DNA of 64,000 bases, from positions 4,104,669 to 4,168,668 of the forward strand of contig NC_017770.1 in the NCBI RefSeq assembly GCF_000242635.2. The letters are read 5' to 3'. The DNA is from Solitalea canadensis DSM 3403. GTDB taxonomy: Bacteria > Bacteroidota > Bacteroidia > Sphingobacteriales > Sphingobacteriaceae. Shown piece by piece: positions 27,507-36,559 of this stretch (positions are counted from its first letter, which is position 1; every line of letters begins with the position of its first letter). The position numbers and the translations under genes are program-made. The notes beneath the pieces were generated by a model, which saw nothing but the letters and a program-made list of their open reading frames with translations, searched no databases and was not told where the DNA came from.

Positions 27507-28892
27507 ATGAAATTTTTAAAACTAGACTTATTAATTTTATTAATAAGTCTTTTTATTTTTTCGGGTTGCGAAAACCCTGACGGAATCGGGTTAGACGGTA
27601 CCGAATATCAGAACGGAACACAGGCCGATGGCTTTGTCGTTACTTCTCAATTGGTAACTGATGCACATATCAGAACCGATAATAGGTTTACTTATAACGG
27701 CAGTAACACTAACACAAACCTAATGAAACTTTTGGGGTACATGAACGACCCTGTTTTTGGAAAAACTGAAGTAGAAATAAACTCGCAGTTAATAAAACCA
27801 GATACAGCCGCGTTTAAGTTCCCTGCAGGAGCTATTTTAGACTCTGCAGTATTAGTACTTAGTTATGTGGACACATCCGACATTAAGAATACTTATTATG
27901 GAGATGCAAGCACAAAATTTAAAGCTGTAATCGAAGAATTAGGTGATCCATTACGAATTGACACCACTTATTATTCGGATAAATATTTTAATACTGTAGC
28001 TACAATGGGTACCGGTTTCTTTGTAGCCTCTCCTAGGAAGAATATCTATGTATATAATTTTATAGATGGAGCTCCTGATACATTGGTAAATGTTGGCCCG
28101 CAGATACGCATTCCTCTGGATAATAATTATGCTTATCAGAAGTTTGTAAATGCTCCTGCAGGCTCATTTAATTCTGTCGCTGCCTTTAACGCATACATTA
28201 AAGGTATTAAACTTCGTATTGATCCAGCTTCAGTGCCTGGTGGAGGAGGGGTGGTTTACCTTAACATGAACACTTCTGAGAAGTCAAATATCTTTTTGTA
28301 TTACCATAACTCTACAGATACAAGCTTTAAGAAAATTGCTATTTCTGGTGCAATTGCTCAGACCAATTACTTTAAGCATGATTACTCGGGAACTCCAGTT
28401 GCCGACGCATTAGCAAATAATAACCAACAAACTATTTATGTTCAGGCTTTAGCTGGAGTTAAAACCCAGATAAAATTCCCTGATGTTAAATCATTAACTG
28501 CTAATGGAAGAAAAGCTATTAATAAAGCTGAGCTAGTTGTAAGTTTAAACAGTGGAACTGATGCTACATTTGCAGCTCCTAAAAGAATCATCCTTAACCA
28601 GGGTGTTGATAAAGCAGGCGCTTATGTTCAGATCCCTGACTTAAACTATTATGATTCCAGGATTTCTCCTACAGGATCAGTATTAAGTGGTTATTATAAT
28701 ACTTCTAAAAAGAATTATAGTATAAACGTAACTAAATACATTCAGGATATCTTAGATGGTAAGGCATCAGATGACAATTTATTCTTAACATTTGATAATC
28801 CTGCTCAAATTGCTGAAAGAGCCGTTTTAGGAGGCCCTTCGGGACCAGGAGTTACCATGAAACTAAGAATCATTTATTCTGATATTAAATAA
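27507..28892 (+). CDS. DUF4270 family lipoprotein
   Basis: Envelope lipoprotein of 461 residues whose signal peptide ends in FSGC-ENPDGIGLDG. The body is beta-rich with DUF4270 features: VTSQLVTDAHIRTD, LGYMNDPVFGKTEVEI, AILDSAVLVLSY, and a C-terminal NVTKYIQDILDGK. The family is Bacteroidota-specific and its function is not established. It follows the glycogen-synthase-like gene by 31 bases and ends in a strong terminator. Confidence 0.88.
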   Translation: MKFLKLDLLILLISLFIFSGCENPDGIGLDGTEYQNGTQADGFVVTSQLVTDAHIRTDNRFTYNGSNTNTNLMKLLGYMNDPVFGKTEVEINSQLIKPDTAAFKFPAGAILDSAVLVLSYVDTSDIKNTYYGDASTKFKAVIEELGDPLRIDTTYYSDKYFNTVATMGTGFFVASPRKNIYVYNFIDGAPDTLVNVGPQIRIPLDNNYAYQKFVNAPAGSFNSVAAFNAYIKGIKLRIDPASVPGGGGVVYLNMNTSEKSNIFLYYHNSTDTSFKKIAISGAIAQTNYFKHDYSGTPVADALANNNQQTIYVQALAGVKTQIKFPDVKSLTANGRKAINKAELVVSLNSGTDATFAAPKRIILNQGVDKAGAYVQIPDLNYYDSRISPTGSVLSGYYNTSKKNYSINVTKYIQDILDGKASDDNLFLTFDNPAQIAERAVLGGPSGPGVTMKLRIIYSDIK

Positions 28893-28907
28893 GAAACAGA
28901 TTTTATA

Positions 28908-28941
28908 ATAAAAAAGACCGGAACGTTCCGGTCTTTTTTAT
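28908..28941 (+). terminator. Intrinsic terminator after the DUF4270 gene
   Basis: Self-complementary arms 28911-28924 and 28925-28938 around GACCGG, with A-run before and T-run after. Confidence 0.9.
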
Positions 28942-28954
28942 TATATGGACTATT

Positions 28955-29000
28955 GTAGATGTAAAAACCCAGCCATAAATGACTGGGTTTTTACATCTAC
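28955..29000 (-). terminator. Terminator after the superoxide dismutase gene
   Basis: Arms 28955-28972 and 28983-29000 are a perfect 18-bp inverted repeat with a 10-base loop. A run of five T lies within the 3' arm on the minus strand. Confidence 0.8.
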
Positions 29001-29018
29001 ATATTTTGAATGTTAATG

Positions 29019-29627
29019 TTATTTAGCTTTCGCAAAACGCTCTGCTACTGCATTCCAGTTAATCACATTAAAGAATGCTGAAATATAATCAGGACGACGG
29101 TTTTGATATTTTAAATAATATACATGTTCCCAAACATCCATACCTAAAATTGGAGTGCCTTTAACTTCAGCAATATCCATTAATGGGTTATCCTGGTTAG
29201 GAGTTGAACTAACCTCTAATTTACCTTCTTTATTTACAGTTAACCAAGCCCATCCCGAACCAAAACGAGTAGCTCCGGCTGCAGCAAATTTCTCTTTGAA
29301 TGCATCAAATGATCCAAACGCAGCATCAATAGCAGCAGCTAACTCACCTGTAGGTTGGCCACCTGCATTTGGACCAATTACAGCCCAGAATAAAGAGTGG
29401 TTATAATGACCTCCACCGTTATTACGAACAGCAGCAGGGTATTTAGAAATATTTTTGCAGATATCTTCAACGCTTAAGCTTTCAGCGTCGGTACCTTTAA
29501 TTGCATTATTTAAGTTAGTAACATAAGCCTGATGATGTTTTCCATGGTGAATTTCCATGGTTAATTTGTCGATGTTAGGCTCTAAAGCGTCTGATGCGTA
29601 AGGTAACGCAGGTAATTCAAATGCCAT
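29019..29627 (-). CDS. sodA: Superoxide dismutase, Mn-type of the Fe/Mn family
   Basis: Converts superoxide to oxygen and hydrogen peroxide. 202 residues, full length. Metal ligands are visible as His27, His77 ([11 protein letters not shown]), Asp164 and His168 ([14 protein letters not shown]). Gly73 before the second ligand and Gln145 in PNQDNPL are the residues usual in manganese enzymes, though metal use can be flexible in this phylum. There is no signal peptide, so it is cytoplasmic. Single-gene unit with terminator. Confidence 0.95.
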   Translation of the reverse strand: MAFELPALPYASDALEPNIDKLTMEIHHGKHHQAYVTNLNNAIKGTDAESLSVEDICKNISKYPAAVRNNGGGHYNHSLFWAVIGPNAGGQPTGELAAAIDAAFGSFDAFKEKFAAAGATRFGSGWAWLTVNKEGKLEVSSTPNQDNPLMDIAEVKGTPILGMDVWEHVYYLKYQNRRPDYISAFFNVINWNAVAERFAKAK

Positions 29628-29787
29628 CTTTTATAGATTTTTATAGTTAAACAACAGATATTTATTAGTAACCATCGAAGCGATCAATGGTTTGATGTAA
29701 AATTAATCCTTTAACATTAATTAATCATTGGCTTATTGCAAGATTTTCATAATTAGAACACACATAGGAAGATACAGATTTATCTAT

Positions 29788-30252
29788 TTATCTTTTCTTC
29801 TTAAAAAAATCCTTTATTAATTGGCCACATTCATTTTCTAATACTCCTCCAACATATTCTGTCTTAGGATGCAAAGGGCTCGGAATCATTCTCGAAAAAC
29901 CTCTTTTAGGATCAAAAGCGCCGAATACTATTTTCCCTACTTGTGCCCATTGAAGCGCCCCCGAACACATTACACATGGTTCAAGCGTTACATACAGTAC
30001 GCATTCATCTAAATATTTACCTCCTAAAAAGCTTGCTGCTGCAGTGATAACCTGCATTTCTGCATGCGCTGTAACGTCATTCAAGCGTTCTGTAAGATTA
30101 TGTGCTCTTGCAATTACACGGTTCCGGCAAACTACTACGGCTCCAACAGGAACTTCGTCAGCATCAAAAGCAATCTGAGCTTCTTTCAATGCCTGCTTCA
30201 TGTAAAACTCATCCGTGGAAACTGATGATTCTTCTCCAAAATTATATAGCAT
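29788..30252 (-). CDS. tadA: tRNA-specific adenosine deaminase-like nucleoside deaminase
   Basis: Zinc deaminase expected to turn A34 of tRNA-Arg into inosine. 154 residues. Zinc/catalytic motifs are H63-A-E65 and P92-C93-V-M-C96, and the region FDPKRGFSRM matches TadA. The first 17 residues are variable, so an internal start at Met18 is possible. A TACTTTTG box ends 4 bases before the ATG, implying a leaderless or nearly leaderless mRNA. Divergent from the rlmI-like gene. Confidence 0.9.
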   Translation of the reverse strand: MLYNFGEESSVSTDEFYMKQALKEAQIAFDADEVPVGAVVVCRNRVIARAHNLTERLNDVTAHAEMQVITAAASFLGGKYLDECVLYVTLEPCVMCSGALQWAQVGKIVFGAFDPKRGFSRMIPSPLHPKTEYVGGVLENECGQLIKDFFKKKR

Positions 30253-30256
30253 AGTA

Positions 30257-30264
30257 CAAAAGTA
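30257..30264 (-). promoter_or_regulatory. -7 box abutting the tadA start
   Basis: TACTTTTG on the minus strand, 4 bases before the ATG. The predicted transcription start coincides with the start codon. Confidence 0.45.
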
Positions 30265-30341
30265 ATATTATGGAAGATTTCACCGACTGAAAATTGCCCA
30301 ACAGTTTCATTAGTTATCGCCTTCACCCAAAAATGTAATCC

Positions 30342-30349
30342 TATATTTG
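30342..30349 (+). promoter_or_regulatory. -7 box abutting the rlmI-like start
   Basis: TATATTTG, 4 bases before the ATG at 30354. No good -33 TTTG is seen. A leaderless transcript is predicted. Confidence 0.45.
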
Positions 30350-30353
30350 TACC

Positions 30354-31541
30354 ATGAAAACCATTCAACTAAAAGCAGGAAAAGAAAAAGCGGTTAAACA
30401 GCATCATCCTTGGGTTTTTTCCGGCGCGATCGATCATATAAAAACAAATCCGAATGCAGGTGAAATTATCAAACTGGTTAATAGTAAAGGTGATTTTTTA
30501 GCTTACGGATATTACAATGATCAATCCAAAATAACAGTAAGAGCTATCGAATGGAATGAAGAGCACATTGTAGACGATAATTGGTGGAAAAACAAACTTG
30601 AAAGAGCAATAAATCGTCGCAGTGATTTATTCAAATCTACTGATACAGATTCTTTTCGTCTCGTTTATAGTGAGGCTGATGGATTACCGGGTTTAATAGT
30701 TGATAAATATGCTGATTATCTTGTAGTACAAATTTTAACTGTTGGGATTGAAGCACGTAAAGCCATTATTGTTGACGCATTAAATGCTATCCTAAAGCCA
30801 AAAGGAATCTATGAACGTAGCGATGCTTCGGCAAGAAGTCTTGAAGGATTAAAGGCATCAAACGGTTTATTGGCTGGATCTGAACCTGAAGAGTTCACGC
30901 AGATAAAAGAGAATGGATTAACCTTCGTTGTAAATATTCCAGATGGTCAGAAATCAGGCTATTTTCTAGATCAACGAGTAACGAGAAAAGCTATTGCGGA
31001 ATATTGCAAAAACCTTGATGTGTTGGACTGTTTTTGCTATGCAGGTGGTTTCACTTTAAATGCTAAAAAAGTAGGAGCTAAATCTGTAATCAGTGTTGAT
31101 TCATCTCCTTTGGCGATTGAGATGGTAAAAAGAAATCATCAGGCAAATGAAATTGGGTTTAAAGAAGAAGATTTAGTGCGTGGTGATGTAAATACAACAC
31201 TTCGGCGTTTTCAGCAGGAAAACAAAAAATTCGATCTTATTATTCTCGACCCGCCAAAATTAGCGCCAAATCGTTCAGCAGTTGACAGAGCGTTGAGAGC
31301 CTACAAAGATTTAAACTTACAAGCATTAAAAATACTAGAACCAGGTGGCTTATTGGCAACCTTTTCATGTTCGGGAGGAATAGAACTTTCTATGCTCAAA
31401 CAGGCAGTTGCCTGGGCGGCATTGGATGCCGGAAAAGAAGTTCAGTTTGTTGAACAATTTATACAACCGGCAGACCATCCTGTACTTGCCTCATTTCCCG
31501 AATCAGAATATTTAAAAGGGCTTCTTTGTCGGGTTTTATAA
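30354..31541 (+). CDS. rlmI: Class I SAM-dependent rRNA methyltransferase (RlmI-like)
   Basis: Predicted 23S rRNA cytosine C5 methyltransferase. 395 residues: a PUA domain (about 1-75, starting KAGKEKAVKQHHPWVFSGAI), a linker beta domain, then a Rossmann methyltransferase with LDCFCYAGGFTLNAKK (SAM loop) and LIILDPPKLAPNR (catalytic DPPK-type motif). The C-terminal Cys in TFSCSGG is where the second conserved Cys of RlmI-type enzymes is expected. The family call is firm; the exact target base is inferred from E. coli. Confidence 0.88.
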   Translation: MKTIQLKAGKEKAVKQHHPWVFSGAIDHIKTNPNAGEIIKLVNSKGDFLAYGYYNDQSKITVRAIEWNEEHIVDDNWWKNKLERAINRRSDLFKSTDTDSFRLVYSEADGLPGLIVDKYADYLVVQILTVGIEARKAIIVDALNAILKPKGIYERSDASARSLEGLKASNGLLAGSEPEEFTQIKENGLTFVVNIPDGQKSGYFLDQRVTRKAIAEYCKNLDVLDCFCYAGGFTLNAKKVGAKSVISVDSSPLAIEMVKRNHQANEIGFKEEDLVRGDVNTTLRRFQQENKKFDLIILDPPKLAPNRSAVDRALRAYKDLNLQALKILEPGGLLATFSCSGGIELSMLKQAVAWAALDAGKEVQFVEQFIQPADHPVLASFPESEYLKGLLCRVL

Positions 31542-31627
31542 AATCAACGCGCAAAATCAACCTGTTTGAATTGTTTAAACCAGAAATACGTTTACTGCTA
31601 TTTAAAGAAACATTTTAATTAATATTT

Positions 31628-32284
31628 ATGAATACATTTTTACGAAAAACAACCCTGACAATTGCCAGTGCGGTATTGTTAACAAGTTGCGCCTCAAGTT
31701 TTAAATCAATTTCTCCTGAAACACTCAATTTTCAAAGTGAAAGCAGCAATAAAAATGTTAAGCTATCCTATTCTTATAATGTACTCCAAGAGAGAGGAAA
31801 CGCTAAATATGCAAGAAGGGAATTAAAAACTCAAAATCATTTTGTCGCAATTAAGATTAAAAACAACTCTGGGAAAAATTTAGTATTTAATGAGGATATT
31901 AAACTTTTATCTAATGAAATCCCTGCTACGATTGTAGATCCGGAAATAGCATTCAATGAAGTTAAACAAAGCGTACCAATTTATTTGTTGTATCTCTTAT
32001 TAACACCTACTAAACTAACTATAACTGAAGATGGAGGCCAAAAGACTTCATTTCCTTTAGGTTTCATGTTAGGCCCTGCAATTTCTGCAGGTAATATGAT
32101 TATTGCCGGCAGTGCAAACAGTAAGTTTAAAAGTGAATTGACCACCTACAATATTTTAGGAAAGAATATTAAAAACGGAGAAACTGCATATGGTCTAATT
32201 ACATTAAAGTCTGCTGGATATACCCCATTAACCCTACAAATACTGGCACAAACCGATAGTACTAAAGTTTCGCAGAACCAGTAG
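31628..32284 (+). CDS. Hypothetical lipoprotein
   Basis: 218-residue protein with a lipoprotein signal (LLTSC-ASSFKSISP). I recognise no domain. A central hydrophobic stretch at about residues 113-125 (VPIYLLYLLLTP) and another near 145-165 could insert in the membrane, and the rest is beta-rich and Lys/Asn-rich. It lies 86 bases after the methyltransferase gene and converges on terC, sharing a bidirectional terminator. Function unknown. Confidence 0.75.
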   Translation: MNTFLRKTTLTIASAVLLTSCASSFKSISPETLNFQSESSNKNVKLSYSYNVLQERGNAKYARRELKTQNHFVAIKIKNNSGKNLVFNEDIKLLSNEIPATIVDPEIAFNEVKQSVPIYLLYLLLTPTKLTITEDGGQKTSFPLGFMLGPAISAGNMIIAGSANSKFKSELTTYNILGKNIKNGETAYGLITLKSAGYTPLTLQILAQTDSTKVSQNQ

Positions 32285-32319
32285 GAATCATATAAAGGAA
32301 TCACATCCTAATAAATGCA

Positions 32320-32352
32320 AAAGGTCCTGATACATTATGTATCAGGACCTTT
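32320..32352. terminator. Bidirectional terminator between the lipoprotein gene and terC
   Basis: Perfect 14-bp arms (32320-32333, 32339-32352) with a 5-base loop and T-rich ends on both strands, between converging genes. Confidence 0.85.
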
Positions 32353-32377
32353 ATGTTTATGTTATATTACTTATTAC

Positions 32378-33184
32378 TTAGCCCTCAATTTTAGGCCCAT
32401 GTAAGTGAACTACAGTACCTTTTTTTCTCAAACGCATATTTAAAAACTCTACACCTAAGGAGAAGGCAATTGCAAAGTATAAATAACCTTTAGGGATTGC
32501 TCCTACTTCATTTCCAAGTACTGAAAGATGTGCTAAGTGTGCTGATTCAGTAATCAACATAAAGCCAATCAGAATTAGGAATGCCAATCCAAGCATTTGG
32601 ATAGTTGGGTGTTCATTCACAAAGCGTCCAACCGGCGTTGCAAACGCCATCATGATAAGCATTGAAATTACCACCGCAATAATCATTAACGTTAGCGCAT
32701 TAGGCAAACCGTTGGTCATACCTACAGCTGTTAAAATAGAGTCGAAAGAAAACACAATGTTAATAACCGTTATTTGAACAATAGCAGCTCCTAAAGTATT
32801 AACGGCTTTTTTTGTAGTTGAAGTTTCAGTGTGTTCCATTCCTTCCAACTTATGGTGAATTTCGGAAGTACTTTTATAAAGAAGAAAAATACCACCAGCC
32901 AAAAGAATGAGGCTTTGTCCGGAAAAGGCCCCATGAAACCAAGAAAGGTGAAACTCAATCCAAGGCTGTTTCATGGAAATAAGCACATTGATGCCCAATA
33001 AAAGAATAATTCTCATGATCATAGCCAGAAACAAGCCAACATTTGTTGCTTTTGCCTGTTGCTCACGAGGTAATTTGCCAGCGGCAATAGATATGAATAT
33101 GATATTATCCACACCTAATACAATTTCAAGAAAGGTTAGGGTTAATAGTCCCAACCACGCGTCAGGATTAGAGATCCACTCCAT
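32378..33184 (-). CDS. TerC family integral membrane protein
   Basis: Polytopic inner-membrane protein, 268 residues, with about seven transmembrane helices. The TerC family motif EIVLGVDNIIFI (about 20-31) and the paired SFDSILTAVGM in the second half carry the acidic residues thought to bind metal. Related proteins act in tellurite resistance or manganese/calcium export that supplies exoenzymes. It is on its own, with divergent araC-type regulator and convergent lipoprotein. The exact cargo cannot be told. Confidence 0.9.
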   Translation of the reverse strand: MEWISNPDAWLGLLTLTFLEIVLGVDNIIFISIAAGKLPREQQAKATNVGLFLAMIMRIILLLGINVLISMKQPWIEFHLSWFHGAFSGQSLILLAGGIFLLYKSTSEIHHKLEGMEHTETSTTKKAVNTLGAAIVQITVINIVFSFDSILTAVGMTNGLPNALTLMIIAVVISMLIMMAFATPVGRFVNEHPTIQMLGLAFLILIGFMLITESAHLAHLSVLGNEVGAIPKGYLYFAIAFSLGVEFLNMRLRKKGTVVHLHGPKIEG

Positions 33185-33246
33185 AGAAGATTTTTTTAGT
33201 TTAAATGACCGCCGAAGATAAATATTATGCTGAAATTGTACACAGT

Positions 33247-33254
33247 TACCTTTG
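33247..33254 (+). promoter_or_regulatory. -7 box of the AraC-type regulator gene
   Basis: TACCTTTG 28 bases before the ATG at 33283; no clear -33 element. Confidence 0.5.
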
Positions 33255-33282
33255 CGAAACTTTTATATGATTTCAAAGTTTT

Positions 33283-34152
33283 ATGAGCATGATTGATCTT
33301 AGGGGAATCCCAGTGCATTCGTTAGGGCAAGATATAATTAGAACCTTTAATCTAAGTGGCTCTGCTGGTATCTCTTCATTAGAACCGCATCGGCATGAGT
33401 TTTATGAAATCATCTACTTTGAAAACGCCCAAGGCTCACAACGACTTGACTTTAATGACTTTGAGGTATATCCTGAAACATTAACATTTATCAGCCCGGG
33501 TCAGATTCATCAACTTAAAACAAAAAAATTCGAGGGGATTATTATCACTTTTACAGCAGCCGCCTTTTCCCGAACGGATGAAGAGATAGCATTTCTTCAA
33601 CAATACACTCTATTTCATAAATCCGGAGCTAATACAAGCATGATACCCATGGGTGAGGATAAAGAAGTACTACTTTCACTCATAAAAGCTATCAATAAAG
33701 AGTCTCGACGTGCCGATTCTTGTCAAAACATTCTAAAATCCTACCTAAAACTTTTTCTTGAAATTGTGGCAAGAGCTTATCGTGTTACACATAAGCTTTT
33801 TGACTCAACTTCCCATGATGCTGAACGGATCAATAAACTACAGAATCTTATTGAACTTAATTTCACTCGTGAACATTTAGCACCATTCTACGCATCGTCA
33901 CTAAATCTTACTCCAAAAAGATTGAATGAAATATGCAAAAAGATCGTCGGAAAAACCGTAACTTCTCTTCTGGCTGAAAGGATCAACCTGGAGGCCAAAC
34001 GATTAACAGGTTACAGCAATCAAACTATTAAAGAGATCGCTTTTCAACTTGGCTTTGATGACCCTTCCTATTTCAGCAGGTTTTTTAAAAAGAAAAATGG
34101 ACATACCCCCGAGGAGTTTAGAAGTCAATGTTCAAATAGTACCATTCATTAA
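33283..34152 (+). CDS. AraC family transcriptional regulator
   Basis: 289 residues. The N-terminal cupin-like sensor domain (about 15-130) has HRHEFYEIIYFE and a FISPGQIHQL strand. The C-terminal HTH domain (about 190-285) has LNLTPKRLNEICKK and IKEIAFQLGFDDPSYFSRFFKKKNGHTPEEFR, the AraC signature. It precedes yceI-like and reductase genes on the same strand, which are plausible targets by position. The ligand is unknown. Confidence 0.93.
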   Translation: MSMIDLRGIPVHSLGQDIIRTFNLSGSAGISSLEPHRHEFYEIIYFENAQGSQRLDFNDFEVYPETLTFISPGQIHQLKTKKFEGIIITFTAAAFSRTDEEIAFLQQYTLFHKSGANTSMIPMGEDKEVLLSLIKAINKESRRADSCQNILKSYLKLFLEIVARAYRVTHKLFDSTSHDAERINKLQNLIELNFTREHLAPFYASSLNLTPKRLNEICKKIVGKTVTSLLAERINLEAKRLTGYSNQTIKEIAFQLGFDDPSYFSRFFKKKNGHTPEEFRSQCSNSTIH

Positions 34153-34239
34153 GCATTCTGTCCTTCATTGCTTTAAGTAGATTGTTTCACCTTTGTATTG
34201 TTAATTTTTCAATGGTATCACAATAAAAATTAATGACTT

Positions 34240-34767
34240 ATGGCAACAACATGGAATTTAGACCCTAACCACACTGAAGTAAAATTCAAAGTAAAACATT
34301 TGGTTATTTCAAGCGTTACGGGGTATTTCAGCAATTTTAACGGCACAGTTGAAACTACACAAGCAGATTTCAGTGATGCCAAAGTAAGTTTTGAAGCTGA
34401 TATAAACAGTATCTCTACCAAAAATGAACAGCGAGACGGGCATTTAAAATCCGCTGACTTTTTTGACGCCGCCAACCACCCTAAACTCACCTTTGTTTCT
34501 ACCTCCATCAGTAAAAAAGACGATAGAGATTATCAATTAAATGGCAACCTTACCATTAGAGGAGTAACCAAATCTATTACACTTGATGCGGAATATAATG
34601 GAACCGTAAAAGGCTTTGGCGTTGACGATGTAGCAGCCTTTGAACTAGAGGGAAAGATTAACCGCAAGGATTTTGGATTAATATGGAATGGATTAACCGA
34701 AACTGGAGGTGTTGTTGTTGGCGATGAAGTAAAACTGGACATCACCGCAGAATTAGTAAAATCATAA
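34240..34767 (+). CDS. YceI family lipid-binding beta-barrel protein
   Basis: 175-residue lipocalin-like protein expected to bind polyisoprenoid or similar lipids. It begins ATTWNLDPNHTEVKFKVKHL with no signal peptide, so it is cytoplasmic, unlike E. coli YceI. HLKSADFFDAANHPKLTF and LTIRGVTKSITLD are family hallmarks. It lies 10 bases before the NAD(P)-binding reductase gene, and the two are probably cotranscribed. The AraC-type regulator upstream may control them. Confidence 0.92.
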   Translation: MATTWNLDPNHTEVKFKVKHLVISSVTGYFSNFNGTVETTQADFSDAKVSFEADINSISTKNEQRDGHLKSADFFDAANHPKLTFVSTSISKKDDRDYQLNGNLTIRGVTKSITLDAEYNGTVKGFGVDDVAAFELEGKINRKDFGLIWNGLTETGGVVVGDEVKLDITAELVKS

Positions 34768-34777
34768 CAAACATATC

Positions 34778-35419
34778 ATGAATATTGCATTAATAGGGGC
34801 TACAGGGTTTGTAGGCTCTGCTATTTTAGTTGAATTATTAAACAGAGGTCACAAGGTAACTGCCATAGCACGTAACACCCACAAAATTACCCCGCAAGCT
34901 AATCTAAGTATTGCGGAGGCAGATGTTTTTGATGAAGGTAAACTTGCTCAACTTTTAGCTGGTCATGAGGCTGTAATCAGTGCTTATAATGCCGGATGGA
35001 CAAATCCCAATATCTACAATGATTTTATTAACGGCTCTGATGCAATTACAGCGACTGTGAAGCAATCTGGCGTAAAAAGATTATTGGTTGTGGGAGGTGC
35101 AGGAAGCTTAGAGGTTGCACCAGGTGTGCAGTTAGTTGATACACCTCAATTTCCTCAAGAATGGAAGCAGGGTGCATTAGCAGCACGTGAGGCATTGAAT
35201 ACATTAAAAGAAGAAACCCAATTAGATTGGACTTTCCTTAGTCCGGCTATACTTCTTCAGCCTGGTCAGCGTACAGGTGTTTTTCGTACTGGTACAGATC
35301 AACCCGTATTTAATGATAAAGATGAAAGTAAAATCTCCGTTCAGGACTTAGCAGTCGCTATTGTAAACGAAATTGAAAAACCTCAGTTTATCAAAAAGCG
35401 TTTTACAGTAGGTTATTAA
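34778..35419 (+). CDS. NAD(P)-binding oxidoreductase (atypical SDR, NmrA/YwnB-like)
   Basis: 213 residues with a Rossmann N-terminus: IALIGATGFVGSAIL (GxxGxxG type), then ARN after the second strand, which suits NADP. VVGGAGSLEVAPG and the DWTFLSPAILLQPG region match the atypical SDR5-like group. The substrate is unknown. It is coupled to the YceI gene and ends in a bidirectional terminator. Confidence 0.88.
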   Translation: MNIALIGATGFVGSAILVELLNRGHKVTAIARNTHKITPQANLSIAEADVFDEGKLAQLLAGHEAVISAYNAGWTNPNIYNDFINGSDAITATVKQSGVKRLLVVGGAGSLEVAPGVQLVDTPQFPQEWKQGALAAREALNTLKEETQLDWTFLSPAILLQPGQRTGVFRTGTDQPVFNDKDESKISVQDLAVAIVNEIEKPQFIKKRFTVGY

Positions 35420-35448
35420 TTCAGTTTTAGTAGGAATAATGTCATAAA

Positions 35449-35478
35449 AAAGGAGTTATGTTTTACCATAACTCCTTT
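35449..35478. terminator. Bidirectional terminator
   Basis: Perfect 12-bp arms (35449-35460, 35467-35478) around a 6-base loop. It serves the reductase gene on the plus strand and the beta-repeat gene on the minus strand, where TTTTTTT follows. Confidence 0.85.
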
Positions 35479-35497
35479 ACTTATCTATACTATAAAC

Positions 35498-36559
35498 TTA
35501 ATTAAACTTCACACTTCCGTATTTAGCACTGATTGATATCTTACCGTTGACTGCACCAGTACCGTAACGTCCGCTGAAACTTTTAGAAGGTTTCCACCCT
35601 TTTTCTTCATCATTACCTGATTGAGAAACATTCGAAGCTTTATTACGATCATAGCCAAAATCTCCGTAAGATACATTCACAGAGAAATCAAATGCCGCAT
35701 TCTCTGCAAATCCCAAATTCACACCTGAATAAGCTGAATTAATGACTAAACTTTTCAAGCTTCGCGAAACATTTGACAGCTTAACACCACTCGAATATTT
35801 ACTGTCAATAGTTCCCGATTGATTAATCGTATTGATTCTTATACTCGAATAATCAATATTGGCATTGATAACATCTACCTCATTAATATCCAAAGAACCA
35901 TAACGATGAGATACTGATAACTCGCCACCTTTCTGAATATTCAGTTTTGAATACGAAACATCCAGGCTACCCTTTTTTATACTTTCCATAGTGGCACTAC
36001 CATACCTTACTGTTAGTGAGTTTTCGGTACTTCGAAGACTCCCTCCTGTAAAACTTCCATAGGATAAATCAAGTGCAAACGGGCCACTAAAATCAGGAAT
36101 TATCACAGACCCATATTTATTGGTAATACTTAGTTGGTTGCTTTTAGGCATATTTACCACATAGTTGATTTCCAAACCACGCTTATCGTCACCTTTGCCT
36201 TTCCAGTTCCAGCTATTACCACTCGCTATATTGGTTACAAATCTAACCTCACTACCACTCTTACTGTCAGAAATTGTAACACGGTCAAGTTGCTTTTGAG
36301 CCTTCTCATCATTATCGTCATTGGCAACAACGTTAATTTCTACTTTAAATTCGTTTTTGTCCCAAGTGTTAATCGTAACCGAGCCGAATTTATTATCGAT
36401 GTAAAGTGCGTCCTTTGAATTAACCTGATACGTTCTTATAATTTTCTTCACTTTTTGAGCTGCCATTCCCCCCACGAACTCTCCGTTCGCAAAAGCATTC
36501 CCTCCGAGCAATAAAAAAGCTATCAGAAAAAAATTAAAGTGTAATACTCTTGTTCTCAT
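35498..36559 (-). CDS. DUF4097-like beta-repeat envelope protein
   Basis: 353-residue exported protein with a signal peptide ending near AFANG. The body is a beta-solenoid-like series of strands with repeated YGS motifs (NKFGSVTI, NKYGSVII, SYGSFTG, RYGSATM, HRYGSLDI, SAKYGSVKF), as in DUF4097/DUF2807-type adhesin-like proteins. It overlaps the upstream anti-sigma-like gene by 26 bases, so it belongs to the sigma/anti-sigma operon and is either a regulator of it or its main output. Function unproven. Confidence 0.85.
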   Translation of the reverse strand: MRTRVLHFNFFLIAFLLLGGNAFANGEFVGGMAAQKVKKIIRTYQVNSKDALYIDNKFGSVTINTWDKNEFKVEINVVANDDNDEKAQKQLDRVTISDSKSGSEVRFVTNIASGNSWNWKGKGDDKRGLEINYVVNMPKSNQLSITNKYGSVIIPDFSGPFALDLSYGSFTGGSLRSTENSLTVRYGSATMESIKKGSLDVSYSKLNIQKGGELSVSHRYGSLDINEVDVINANIDYSSIRINTINQSGTIDSKYSSGVKLSNVSRSLKSLVINSAYSGVNLGFAENAAFDFSVNVSYGDFGYDRNKASNVSQSGNDEEKGWKPSKSFSGRYGTGAVNGKISISAKYGSVKFN

